A model generated the notes under the pieces. That model was not told the origin of the DNA. It searched no databases and saw nothing but the letters and a program-made list of their open reading frames with translations. Below are positions 53,101 to 60,220 of a DNA stretch of 60,220 nt, piece by piece. The DNA comes from Photorhabdus australis DSM 17609 (GTDB lineage: Bacteria; Pseudomonadota; Gammaproteobacteria; Enterobacterales; Enterobacteriaceae): NCBI RefSeq assembly GCF_000711895.1, contig NZ_JONO01000033.1, forward strand, positions 1-60,220, given 5' to 3'. The position numbers and the translations under genes were made by a program. Every line of letters begins with the position of its first letter. Position 1 is the first letter of the stretch.

Positions 53101-56008
53101 CCACCTTCACCAACTGAGCATTACCCTCTGCCGGCAGGTGGCCCGACCTGACCAGCGCCTCGGCACTGATGACATGGGTTTTGGCGAACTGTATAGGATC
53201 GGAGACAAACTTATAGATGGATATGCTGCCCTGACGAGGTTCCCATCCATCACCTACAGACGCCAATCCGGCCTTGAGTTCGAGATCCTTCACCGCCTGC
53301 CCTAACAGCGCCGGCCTTGGCCCGGTACGGGTAAAACGAGGTGGGTGAAATTCATTATCCTTCGACAAACCCTGATTGACGACTGGCAAAACTCGCGCCA
53401 TTACGCCATCATACAATTCACCCTGCAATGCTTCACCCTGCAACGCCATCCTGCTACCTTCAGCGCGGTACTTGTCGAACATCTGCAAGATGTCCTTACC
53501 GATACTGCCCGCACCCTCCGGTTCATAACGCGCAGCAACGTAGAAGGTTTCGAAGAACGAATGATAGCCGTTACGGATCATGAAGGCCGCATTAGCCATC
53601 TGGAACTGCCAGTACTGCTTGATGCTCAACGAGCCACCGAACAATTCCGGCAAGGCGTTGCTGACAGTCTGGGTAGTCCCGGAGATCCCTCCTACGAACG
53701 GGGTATCCAGGTCATTCATGTAACGTGTGGCATTATTATTAGGGTCTGGACGGAATTGGTTGTAGCTGCGGTACTTATCATCCTTAATCAGGTACTGACC
53801 ATCATGATACGCCAGCTCTTCAGAGTTAGTATTGAGGATCAGATACGGGTCTGGCTTATTCAACCGGTTATTGATCACAACCTTGTCGGCACCCAGTTCA
53901 GCGTGGAGATTGACCGGAACTGCAGCTTTGGAAATACCATCAGCTACCGGACGCAAAACATGGAACAAGACCTGTTTGCGCAAGCTTCTGCCCTCATGGC
54001 TCAACAGCGCCTCTTTAGCCGTCAAACGCAGCTGCACATTGTCGCTCACAAGGCCCTCAGGACCGGCCAACAACAGGGTGAGCAACTTGCCATCCAGCGA
54101 GCGCTCTACCGCAACCTGATCGAAAACCTGTATTTTCGGGTTGTTCGGATGCTGTGCTGCATTGGCGCTGGCGACCCGCTGGGTTTCCGCTTCGACAGCC
54201 TGAATGCGCCACTGTTCGTACAGTGGCTCCAGCAGTTTCTTGGCCTGGGCAATGTCACCTTGCACATATCCACTTTGCAGAACCTTAACCACGGCTGGGT
54301 TTTTTACCAAACTCGCCGCCAACCCGAACAACAACGGGTCATTATCGACACTCTGCCACACCGAAGCGGCAAACGCCTGCTCCCACAGTACCTTGTTCAG
54401 GTTATTACCCTTGATATCACGCATTCTGTTATAGGTGTATTTCGGCTCCAACACTCCTGCAGGGGTGATGTGGTTACGTTCAAGCAAACGCACCAGTTGC
54501 TGCTCAAACGTGGTGCGTTCACTGCTACCTTTAAACAAACGGCTGGCCTCCACACCATAGTCTCGTAACTGATCTACCTTCTCGAAAAATGCGGCGTTGT
54601 ATTGATACAACTCAGCGGTCTGTGCCTTACTCAAGTGACTACTGCTGATCTTGTCGCCATCAACGCTCATCACCACGAAAGGCGTTGCCGACAGATAGGT
54701 TTCGCCCTGTGGCATTTCCAGCAAGTACTGACGACCGGCAAAACCGACTGAACGTTCCAGCTCATGGATATTGACGAAAAGCCCGTCACGGTCCGGGTGG
54801 TAACTGTTCTGGCGAAACCCTTCCAGGCCGATAGTCTGAAAGCTGGAAATATCAGCATTCTGGTTGATCAGGTCACTCAAGGCGCCTGGTAATGACACCT
54901 CACGGGGGATAGTGGTATTCAGAGCCTGACCAGACACCTGAATCCCAATCTGGTTCGGCACTTTGCGATCAACGTTGGTCAACAGCATCTTGTGACCGTT
55001 ACTCAGCAACTGTGCCTTGAAACCTTCACGCAAGGTACTTTCCGAAACCAGATAGTTGGCAAAGTACTTCTCGACAAATGCAGTTTTGACCAGCACCGAG
55101 CGAATTGGCGCATAGGTCGGCGAGCGGAAGGATGGAGGCTCATTTTTGAGCCGGTATTGTTGTTGCCAGGCCAGAGAACGGGCTGCGGTACCGAAGGAGA
55201 AGTTGAGTACCCCATTCGTCGGCACGACCAACCTACCCTTCTCCAGGAAGAAGTCCTTGAAGCGGCCATCAGTGCTGGCATTGACCAGCGCAACATTCAT
55301 GCGAATGTAGCCCGGACGTTCTTCCATCATCAGTAGTGAAATATTGACCGGCAGATCATCGGAGGCTTGAGGCACTTTGGTCAACGCGTCGAAGGCCGCC
55401 GCCTCTTCCGCAGGGGGTGCCTTGAGCAAAGCGCTGTAGCGGGCATTGACGTCCTTGTAAGCTTGTAGCTCGGAAAATAGTGTCACGTATTTTTGGCTGA
55501 ATGTAGAATCGGCCGCTTGTGTAGTCAATTGCTGTTCCAGACGCCTGATCTCCGCATCCAGCCTGGCCTGCTTACCCGCTGCGTCCTCCTTTAGGGTCTT
55601 GGATCCGCCAGAATTCAGCATGCCCAGGACCTTGCTCCAGGTACTGTCAAAGTGCTCCATGGCTGTCTGTTGGCGGTCGTATAACTGGATATCGCGGTCC
55701 AGTTGCTGCTTGTAGGCGTTGATCGCCAGTGTGCCGGGCACATCATCCATTTGCTTGCGTCTTTGCTGTAGTGTCTGCAACTGGTCGCTGACAGAAACAG
55801 GGTTATCCTGCATCTGAAAATGCTGGGCAGCCAGCACACTCAGGGTACTCTGCTGCATTTCTTGCAGCCGTTCGTTTACCTGCCTGATGTAATCAGCTCG
55901 CTCGTCAGGGCTCATTTTGAACCATTCGGTTTGACGACCTGCTGCTTCGATCTGTCTATCGATCAGGGTATTAAGCAACTTCGTAAAATCTTTAGATATA
56001 AAAGCCAT
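47198..56008 (-). CDS. mcf: Mcf/FitD-family insecticidal toxin
   Basis: The 2936-residue protein is close in length to Mcf1 (about 2930) and FitD (about 3000), which kill insect cells. The N-terminal 180 residues are coiled coil. A BH3-like word LASVGDG lies near residue 915, where Mcf1 was described to carry a BH3 motif. A papain-like (C58/YopT-type) triad is visible: Cys1395 (GGRCYPLVRAMA), His1484 (NHSMMVG) and Asp1503 (YFYDPNVG). A TcdA/TcdB pore-forming-type translocation region follows (about 1750-2040), with a hydrophobic core near 1805-1880. The C-terminal third has beta-rich repeats and an RTX-like end (VVLYGGADNDTYRF...ILVSRHEDDLILTD). AAGGA lies 8 nt before the ATG. The gene is clearly more GC-rich than both flanks. 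No fit-type transporter or regulators are adjacent. Mcf1, Mcf2 and FitD cannot be separated without alignment. Confidence 0.87.
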   Translation of the reverse strand: MAFISKDFTKLLNTLIDRQIEAAGRQTEWFKMSPDERADYIRQVNERLQEMQQSTLSVLAAQHFQMQDNPVSVSDQLQTLQQRRKQMDDVPGTLAINAYKQQLDRDIQLYDRQQTAMEHFDSTWSKVLGMLNSGGSKTLKEDAAGKQARLDAEIRRLEQQLTTQAADSTFSQKYVTLFSELQAYKDVNARYSALLKAPPAEEAAAFDALTKVPQASDDLPVNISLLMMEERPGYIRMNVALVNASTDGRFKDFFLEKGRLVVPTNGVLNFSFGTAARSLAWQQQYRLKNEPPSFRSPTYAPIRSVLVKTAFVEKYFANYLVSESTLREGFKAQLLSNGHKMLLTNVDRKVPNQIGIQVSGQALNTTIPREVSLPGALSDLINQNADISSFQTIGLEGFRQNSYHPDRDGLFVNIHELERSVGFAGRQYLLEMPQGETYLSATPFVVMSVDGDKISSSHLSKAQTAELYQYNAAFFEKVDQLRDYGVEASRLFKGSSERTTFEQQLVRLLERNHITPAGVLEPKYTYNRMRDIKGNNLNKVLWEQAFAASVWQSVDNDPLLFGLAASLVKNPAVVKVLQSGYVQGDIAQAKKLLEPLYEQWRIQAVEAETQRVASANAAQHPNNPKIQVFDQVAVERSLDGKLLTLLLAGPEGLVSDNVQLRLTAKEALLSHEGRSLRKQVLFHVLRPVADGISKAAVPVNLHAELGADKVVINNRLNKPDPYLILNTNSEELAYHDGQYLIKDDKYRSYNQFRPDPNNNATRYMNDLDTPFVGGISGTTQTVSNALPELFGGSLSIKQYWQFQMANAAFMIRNGYHSFFETFYVAARYEPEGAGSIGKDILQMFDKYRAEGSRMALQGEALQGELYDGVMARVLPVVNQGLSKDNEFHPPRFTRTGPRPALLGQAVKDLELKAGLASVGDGWEPRQGSISIYKFVSDPIQFAKTHVISAEALVRSGHLPAEGNAQLVKVAHNLYELEYTEQSANDISANSVLAYFLGYNGPSQTNAVPAYVDIPKQAALSHFLFTGTLSGSSLVVTSLDDNIFRVYHDGRVNSSLLYDNVVMAVDYKDYQVSGTAEGFATAYMQYVNGKWQLVFQRQEYQRDGQMVWPKLRGDGEPLLIQVADSQVGQRNQGKFATYREQIHQQLKKVAKQFGVSVEGIADGVYTEGEFSPEHPAIAAWTRLREAVQAKVSADIDQVVEKRYQLQEARRTSSDTTLIDLQIKQLNLTQDYYRAQYESVLREADLVEKTWLWQQIKAKDGSSAVVRIDDTAIQGGKRPSSMGERYAIAEAYQRGAAGTAFTNGLRNFREIKIPGMDDKMSVLDMKRLFLEGELTHEQRGALSGHIAKASQAEYIDKVLRQTAVFSEDFHDAGSVFNRLVPQDFYLLLVGDRSGGRCYPLVRAMAVALASGGEAGINNLVQKLFFASADPQAGSSTLLKNSLIRLHSNVEAVQASTNLLNLFNLSEVVSRLNTTPRASMFALNTQNHSMMVGVTVTAEGRRYYFYDPNVGIFAFDNPNNLSRAMEKHLVGRNLAVHYGSFGSKSVPTFNLVEIDTGKMAEVTVGNGLNVADLTRSEELASVIGQRRQVEQAVRVPEQVKEDLRLSTLLKTLDAEQWGARFEVASTRLAQEHQLDSRWLPIIATTEDQGKGRYRVQFINREQPQPEQTRWLATDDSTFVEFRGFVDEHMSVLNEHFTLEHGRMQPRGGVGEAAPVDGLNAAFTVQTLIQWFADKNRRDAASGVASPNLATALKVHSYLGLAQMAHGSLQDVAKVTELVSTALRGEVEAAETSFKDFALSLGHTVNEGVGVLFGVGMIGLDAYELAHAENDVQKAVFGTQLAFDSASFVTGAAGVGAGLIGASTTAAVLGGAGVILGGLAVGFTALAQAFGAVAEDAKAVGRYFYAVDHAYSNNGYDHKVENEKKVLVPLPGAVVKRLDLKKDRIVFDSQYIYRTHSGPTGSGAINYFFWVADFPRMVHDRGEAIEVRSGIGYPESSSLEYGDSVVILPGTPKSYIRYEYMLLPGATTRHDAGFDVIRRLEEDKRFDYDFYIFPGEQTIRRIHHEYVDTPIEVVLDQRDRQLVVPELPKELHGYLRYEIKGAGGKYQIGLNEGTRVKLTNVVASEWIIDRSQLASDSISVSQNQLVVGGVVVELDPAQNRPVSVVSGKGEVHAVVFSNSKLTVDLVSTNASEWQGPGQQIEQHLRELNKAHQLHGQYVVVENYRHNGRDVGRAFYDVVKDRMLFTDTDTDTGQEQARHAQLGAVIDDYAYFYDANNVAVWRVDIATGKVNAQFEPLFNEYDGEISRLWQEGNAVYLARHYRLKERDTAELSYQILGDQMELVSAVGDDELLQLSARTGRHDDTLQVILQSYRSSSTSRKTPTYFRGARLIQPTSAELVTVFGVDAARVPHRYWIRTRDGMLIKPNLAPQADQNLHFEAHEQIRSAWKIPADLVLAGSMPQLGGPGGEEVFFFYSKEQKVLFRQEGPGQEVLDANQPSALRVTTPALANVINVNGHLIVMTEDGRVARLDALGQLSYAAVNEHWLKERTHWWKDLADVTGFRATLAVFGVKGTNDNLLPVWYHNGQVVVASAPLQDKHLQFLGFEADGSNARLFEPASGKLYRQPPMTADALVAAFGTGAVLEASAQLPAASELTPELHLKAAEQVDAGLRLTTIKGEILLRTNDGKLQLVAVDKAWQQDNFTRLPQALAEVAGQWPTKGVLTLQGDAIRGWFDIGSGQVFSSDGIPATDNLRFVGVDAGKKGAYVYSPTDQALYRVQGGGVHYTGVERIGSSLLLQGGEMSGRQDELTPPLIAGVDSVVLYGGADNDTYRFSQAMWSHYRIIVIDNDDPKQALDRLIIPMADAEKILVSRHEDDLILTDSANGTALVMRKVFGSQAMTHRHLQIELKGSSSVISVDHLVKCFTRMGMAKDGLFELSWAIQ

Positions 56009-56148
56009 TGTAGTGATCCTTTGTCTGTTTTTGAGGGAAACCCTTCGCGCCGCGAAAGGCAGTCTGTCGATACGGATTGGTTATTAAGTACATTTACCGA
56101 GGGATTCCCACACATACAGCCGGGTAGAAGGTAAATGTCATTTTATAT

Positions 56149-56241
56149 TCATTGATTTGAGAAATAATCGCAGACCATGTTTTTTAGGTTGGTGAATATT
56201 GGATAGTCACTAGTTACTTGCTCTGTAATTGTAGTCATCAT
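56149..56241 (-). CDS. Small ORF (30 residues) upstream of mcf
   Basis: The frame opens with two Met codons (MMTTITEQVTSDYPIF at the start), ends in CDYFSNQ, and has AAAGGA 5 nt before the first ATG, a good ribosome-binding site. It lies 140 bp upstream of mcf in the same direction, with a GC-rich hairpin (TTCGC/GCGAA near 56045-56055) in between. It could be a leader peptide or a free small protein. No family recognised, and chance cannot be excluded. Confidence 0.4.
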   Translation of the reverse strand: MMTTITEQVTSDYPIFTNLKNMVCDYFSNQ

Positions 56242-56657
56242 TATTTCCTTTATTTTTCGTTTATATTGCAGATCATATGAATGATAACAATTAAATATAA
56301 TCAACTATGCATATATTTAAATATCAATTATTAACAATTGAAATTATTTCTTAATATAATTATTCCATATGAGCATGATTTCTAATCATTTTGTTACGTT
56401 TTCTATAAAACGTTGAATAAATAATGACGAATTTCAGGCAGGTTATTTATTAGCGAATGGTTATATCTGATCATTTTAGGTTTGATATTTCAGGTGATTG
56501 GGCTTTAACAGAACAGCGAAATGCTCTCCCCCTAAATTATTATTGAGAACAAAGCGAACTTTCAGGATATAAGAGGAAAATCGAAGTCATAATAATCCGC
56601 CACAATAAATCACTTATGATTTATTGGTCGAATAACAAGAATAGCGTTGGAGGGATA

Positions 56658-56784
56658 TATACCCAATAGATTTCAAGTTGCAAAGCGGCGGCAAGAGAAC
56701 GCCTCCCCAGGAGCATAGATAACTAGGTGACTGGGGTAAATGAACGCAGCCAACAAAGCAGCAGCTTGAAAGATGAAGGGTATA
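56658..56784. repeat. ERIC-type repeat, full length (first of a tandem pair)
   Basis: It runs from TATACCCAATAGATTTCAAG to AGCTTGAAAGATGAAGGGTATA and includes the core GTGACTGGGGTAAATGAACG. It shares its last TATA with the next copy. Confidence 0.88.
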
Positions 56785-56909
56785 TACCCAATAGATTTCA
56801 AGATGCATCGCGGCGGCAAGGGAGCGAATCCCCGGGAGCATAGATAACTATGTGACCGGGGTGAGTGAGTGCAGCCAACAAAGAAGCAACTTGAAAGATG
56901 ACGGGTATA
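56783..56909. repeat. ERIC-type repeat, full length (second of a tandem pair)
   Basis: A second copy in the same orientation, overlapping the first by the terminal bases and ending GATGACGGGTATA. Its core is GTGACCGGGGTGAGTGAG. Confidence 0.88.
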
Positions 56910-56941
56910 GATAACTATATGACCGGGATAAGTGAGAATAG
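56910..56941. repeat. ERIC-type fragment fused to the tandem pair
   Basis: Directly after the second terminus the sequence continues with GATAACTATATGACCGGG and AAGTGAG, an internal part of the element without its left arm. Confidence 0.7.
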
Positions 56942-57456
56942 GGATGTTTTTGAGAATTCAAGTAATCTATTACCCTAACTACTGCACTAAAATAACACTC
57001 AAACGTCAATATTTTTACCAGAACATTGTCTAAACTTTCTCTTTAGTTAAAAAACAAAAGTAAATAAAATAATTAATATAATAAGCTATAAAGCATTAGA
57101 ATAAATAATTATTTATAAATTAATAACAAATAAAATACTAAATTTCTGATATAGCCTACGCTCATTCACTATTTATCATACACATTATCTAACCCCAAAT
57201 CATGAGCCAAACAGACACAACCGCTCATGACCACTGTTCTCTACAGACCATGAAAATAATTTTTATACAAAATAATCATTCTGGTTATATTCATTCAGGT
57301 TTAAAATTTCCCTATTGAATAGTAAAAAATCAATTAATAAATATATGCTTTTTGACGAGCAGGTTATTATATTCTATTATACAACTGGATCACTTGAAGT
57401 ATAATTGGCCAACTAACCATCCAGATAATGACTTAAATAAAGATTCGGGAGTTGCT

Positions 57457-58146
57457 ATGTCAAATATAAAAAACAAACCCAGTAATATCACTCCACAATT
57501 AATTCTCATGTGGGAGAGAAGTGATGATCCTTGGGGAGCCAAAGATCTCCAATCAAGATTTATCTATGCTAATCCCGCTTTTTATCAATTACTTAATCTA
57601 CCTGAAGATTTCGATATTACAGGGCTTTCAACAGAGGAATTACCCTCACCTATTGCAGAATATGCTAAAGAATTCCACCAACAGGATCAAAAAGCCATTC
57701 AAACTATGCAACGAGTCACTTCGCTGGAAACTCATCAGTTTGCAGCAAATAATGTTAAACAAACTTATCTCTGTGACAAATATCCACTTTGTGACGACGA
57801 CGGTGGCTGTATCGGTGTCATTTTTCATATGTACAAATCTCAAGATTTCTCTGTTTCTTACTATTATGGAAAAACATCTCCAGCAACACTGGAATTCATA
57901 CCACCTAATAACATATTAACGCAAACTGAGTGGGAAGTTCTCTTTCTTACCCTTCGCTCATTAGATGAAGAAAGCATTAGTAAAGAATTAATGATCAGTA
58001 CAGAAGATGTGGTTAATTATATTCAGTCAATTTACCAAAAATTTAATTTACCACCACATATAGAATTAGCCGATTTCTGCAAAGAAAATAAACTTGATCA
58101 CTATATTCCAGAAAGATTTGTCACTACTGGTAGCAGAGAATTATAA
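57457..58146 (+). CDS. PAS4-LuxR orphan regulator (first of three)
   Basis: The 229-residue protein has a PAS4-type sensor (about 15-140, DPWGAKDLQSRFIYANPAFY) and a LuxR-type helix-turn-helix (about 160-215, ILTQTEWEVLFLTL...EESISKELMISTEDVVNYI). The recognition-helix region is the most divergent of the set. The start at 57457 is chosen for GGGAG 5 nt upstream and agreement with paralogs; an upstream ATG would add 35 residues. It is probably co-transcribed with the next two genes (gap 29 bp). Confidence 0.86.
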   Translation: MSNIKNKPSNITPQLILMWERSDDPWGAKDLQSRFIYANPAFYQLLNLPEDFDITGLSTEELPSPIAEYAKEFHQQDQKAIQTMQRVTSLETHQFAANNVKQTYLCDKYPLCDDDGGCIGVIFHMYKSQDFSVSYYYGKTSPATLEFIPPNNILTQTEWEVLFLTLRSLDEESISKELMISTEDVVNYIQSIYQKFNLPPHIELADFCKENKLDHYIPERFVTTGSREL

Positions 58147-58175
58147 GACTATTATTAACTTAACAATAGGATTTA

Positions 58176-58865
58176 ATGATGAAAAAACTTAATAATATAG
58201 ATATCTCACTTCAAGTCATTAATACAATGCAGCAAAGTGATGAACCTTGGGGAATAAAAGATCAAAACTCACGCTTTATTTATGTAAATCAAGCACTTAA
58301 ACATCTTGAGAATGTTCCAGATTCATTTAATTATGAAGGGCTTTTTGATGATGAAATTCCCTGGAGCGGAGCTGAGTTTGCAAAAGAATTCATTATTCAT
58401 GATAAAACTGTAATGGAAAAAGGAGAAAGAATATGCTCACTTGAAACACATATGTTTGGAAAAGATAAATTTCTTTCATCTTATTTCCAGGAAAAATTTC
58501 CATTATATAATGATGAAAACGAATGTATCGGTATTCTTTTCCATGGATGGAAAGCCCAGGATTTCTCATTAACCCGTTTATTCCATGGTAAACTCCCGGC
58601 ATCTATTATGTTCCAACCCCCCACTGATTTATTTACCCAGCGGGAGTGGGACGTTATTTTCCTCTCGCTACAAAAATATACCAGTAAACAAATGGGTAAA
58701 ATATTAAATATTTCCTACCGGACTGTCGAAGTCCATATGTCACGGATATATAAAAAGATTGGCGTGAGATCTAGCTATCAATTAGAAGAATATTGTCGCA
58801 CGAATGATTTTGATCTCTATGTACCAGAAAGATTTGTACATCCAGAAAGCAGAATGTTTGTTTAA
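58176..58865 (+). CDS. PAS4-LuxR orphan regulator (second of three)
   Basis: This 229-residue regulator has a PAS4-type sensor (EPWGIKDQNSRFIYVNQALK) and a LuxR helix-turn-helix (FTQREWDVIFLSL...SKQMGKILNISYRTVEVH). It is very similar over its full length to the gene at 36367-37047, more than 21 kb away on the other strand, and to its downstream neighbour. AGG lies 5 nt before the first of two adjacent ATGs; the start could be either. Confidence 0.88.
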   Translation: MMKKLNNIDISLQVINTMQQSDEPWGIKDQNSRFIYVNQALKHLENVPDSFNYEGLFDDEIPWSGAEFAKEFIIHDKTVMEKGERICSLETHMFGKDKFLSSYFQEKFPLYNDENECIGILFHGWKAQDFSLTRLFHGKLPASIMFQPPTDLFTQREWDVIFLSLQKYTSKQMGKILNISYRTVEVHMSRIYKKIGVRSSYQLEEYCRTNDFDLYVPERFVHPESRMFV

Positions 58866-58891
58866 AATTCTAAGATTAAAATGGAGTTACT

Positions 58892-59560
58892 ATGAATAAA
58901 AATCACATAATATCGTCTCAAATTATCAATACAATAGAAATCAGTAATGAGCCTTGGGGAATCAAAGATAAAAATTCATGCTGGATTCATGGTAATATGG
59001 CATTTAAATCCATTCAAAATTTTCCACATTCATTTAATTATGAAGGGCTGTATGACAACGAACTCCCTTGGGGCGGAGCTGAATTTGCAAAAGAATTCAT
59101 TATTCACGATAAAAATGTAATGAAAAAAGGAGAAAGAATATGTTCACTTGAAACACATGAATTTGGAAAAGAGAAAGTTCTGTCATCTTATTTTTCAGAA
59201 AAATCCCCACTATATAATGATGAAAATGAATGCATCGGAATCCTTTTACATGCCTGGAAAGCACCAAGTTACTCATTAACCAGCCTATATCAATATTATG
59301 ATGAGTTACCCGCATCTATTATGCTCCATCCACCAACAGCTCTATTTACTCAACGGGAATGGGATATTATTTTCCTCTTTTTACAGCAACACAACAAAAA
59401 ACAGATTGGAAAAATATTAAATATTTCTTATCATACAGTTGAAACACATATGAATAAGATATATTACAAGGCAGGTATTAATTCCAGTCAACAATTGGAA
59501 GAATACTGTATAGCTAATAAATTTCACCATTATGTACCAGAAAAGTTTTTATTGTCCTAA
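58892..59560 (+). CDS. PAS4-LuxR orphan regulator (third of three)
   Basis: This 222-residue regulator has a PAS4-type sensor (EPWGIKDKNSCWIHGN) and a LuxR helix-turn-helix (FTQREWDIIFLFL...KKQIGKILNISYHTVETHM). GGAG lies 5 nt before the ATG and the gap to the previous gene is 26 bp, so the trio is probably one operon built by tandem duplication. Confidence 0.88.
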   Translation: MNKNHIISSQIINTIEISNEPWGIKDKNSCWIHGNMAFKSIQNFPHSFNYEGLYDNELPWGGAEFAKEFIIHDKNVMKKGERICSLETHEFGKEKVLSSYFSEKSPLYNDENECIGILLHAWKAPSYSLTSLYQYYDELPASIMLHPPTALFTQREWDIIFLFLQQHNKKQIGKILNISYHTVETHMNKIYYKAGINSSQQLEEYCIANKFHHYVPEKFLLS

Positions 59561-59588
59561 AAACTCTGCATTATCCAATTTATCATAA

Positions 59589-59619
59589 CCCCCGGCAAAA
59601 ACTATCGTAAAAGCCGGGG
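59589..59619 (+). terminator. Hairpin after the PAS4-LuxR trio
   Basis: CCCCGGC (to 59596) and GCCGGGG (from 59613) form a 7 bp GC stem about 30 bp after the last stop codon. There is no T-tract, so termination is uncertain. Confidence 0.4.
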
Positions 59620-59776
59620 ATAAAGCATCCTAATCATAGGAAAAATATAATTAAAATCTCTGGAATTATGCAATACTTCTATGGCATTCAGTTATAGGAA
59701 AACACTTTATTATGAATATCACCAGAATTAAATAAATAACTTTGCATAATATTGCCACTCTTTTACTGTTCATCTT

Positions 59777-59903
59777 TATACCCAATAGATTTCAAGATGC
59801 ATCGCGACGGCAAGTGAACGCATCCCCAGGAGCATAGATAACTATGTGACTGGGGTAAGTGAACGCAGCCAACAAAGCAGCAGCTTGAAAGATGAAGGGT
59901 ATA
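59777..59903. repeat. ERIC-type repeat, full length
   Basis: It starts TATACCCAATAGATTTCAAG and ends GATGAAGGGTATA, with the core GTGACTGGGGTAAGTGAACG. Confidence 0.88.
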
Positions 59904-59970
59904 GATAACGATGTGACCGGGGTGAGTGAGTGCAGCCAACAAAGAGGCAACTTGAAAGATAACAGGTATA
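59904..59970. repeat. ERIC-type repeat, left-truncated, fused to the previous copy
   Basis: It begins at the internal word GATAACGATGTGACCGGGG and runs to the right terminus GATAACAGGTATA, so only the right half is present. Confidence 0.8.
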
Positions 59971-60220
59971 TCCCTGGGAAGAGTGAATCAGCGGATATAA
60001 ATTAATTCACTTTTTCCAGTCATTGCCACGTATATTGGCAATTATTGGTAACTTATGATTTCAGATAATAGTCTCAGGTGAATAAACCGGTAAAAACAGC
60101 AAATAAAATTGCGTTTTTTTCAATTCATTCGCCGCTCAACAGAAGAACGTACAGCACAAAACGTTTCCGCTATCAGAGCAACGCCATTGCCACGATATCG
60201 CCTCAGCCTCGTCAAACAGA

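Larger units (their letters stand above)
56009..57456. other. Spacer between mcf and the PAS4-LuxR trio
   Basis: About 1.45 kb carrying the promoters of mcf (minus) and of the regulator trio (plus). It holds a small ORF with a good ribosome-binding site and a tandem ERIC-type array. 56942-57456 is very AT-rich with nothing further recognised. Confidence 0.6.
59561..60220. other. Downstream spacer to the right edge
   Basis: A hairpin and an ERIC-type array occupy 59589-59970. From 59971 to the end no gene can be supported; 60110-60220 might be the edge of a coding region but I cannot assign it. Confidence 0.5.

Noticed and set aside
47312-54568. Long plus-strand open frames (up to 407 codons) opposite mcf
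   Set aside because: They are antisense frames caused by the GC-rich codon use of mcf. The mcf frame is intact and has clear domains, while these have none.

Overview
The window looks like part of a Photorhabdus chromosome (an insect-pathogenic, nematode-symbiotic enterobacterium). This rests on a giant NRPS, a MARTX toxin, an Mcf-type insecticidal toxin, five PAS4-LuxR regulators of the kind expanded in Photorhabdus, and many ERIC-type repeats in AT-rich spacers. No database search was possible; identities come from motifs and remembered family features.

Layout. (1) 1-292: the 5' part of a group II intron, minus strand, sitting just after the terminator of the NRPS gene. (2) 368-20770, minus: a six-module NRPS of 6800 residues with an N-terminal formyltransferase. 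Domain order is F-(C remnant)-A-T, then E/C-A-T, LCL-A-T, E/C-A-T, LCL-A-T, E/C-A-T-TE. The binding-pocket residues I read suggest an N-formylated, Val-rich hexapeptide with alternating D and L residues. (3) 22000-23016, minus: a formamidase. (4) 23466-24105, plus: a vapBC toxin-antitoxin pair. (5) 24458-35068, minus: a compact MARTX toxin with no secretion or acylation genes beside it, preceded by a 1.3 kb AT-rich gap. (6) 36367-43089: two PAS4-LuxR genes, a Ner-like regulator, and a MalY/PatB-NhaC gene pair with a LacI-type regulator. (7) 43560-46897, plus: a CesT-type type III chaperone and a 981-residue putative effector with an ADP-ribosyltransferase-like C-terminal region. (8) 47198-56008, minus: a 2936-residue Mcf/FitD-type toxin, visibly more GC-rich than its surroundings, preceded by a 30-codon small ORF. 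(9) 57457-59560, plus: three tandem PAS4-LuxR genes. ERIC-type repeats lie in most of the large spacers.

Taken together this is a virulence and specialised-metabolite region. Three large toxins or effectors with different expected delivery routes (MARTX, type III, Mcf) and one large peptide synthetase are interleaved with one-component regulators. None of the secretion machines is encoded here, so all three proteins would depend on machinery elsewhere in the genome. The least familiar item is the chaperone-effector pair: its ART-like motif combines a PARP-like Trp-His-Gly with the Ser-Thr-Thr and Glu-x-Glu elements of toxin ARTs.
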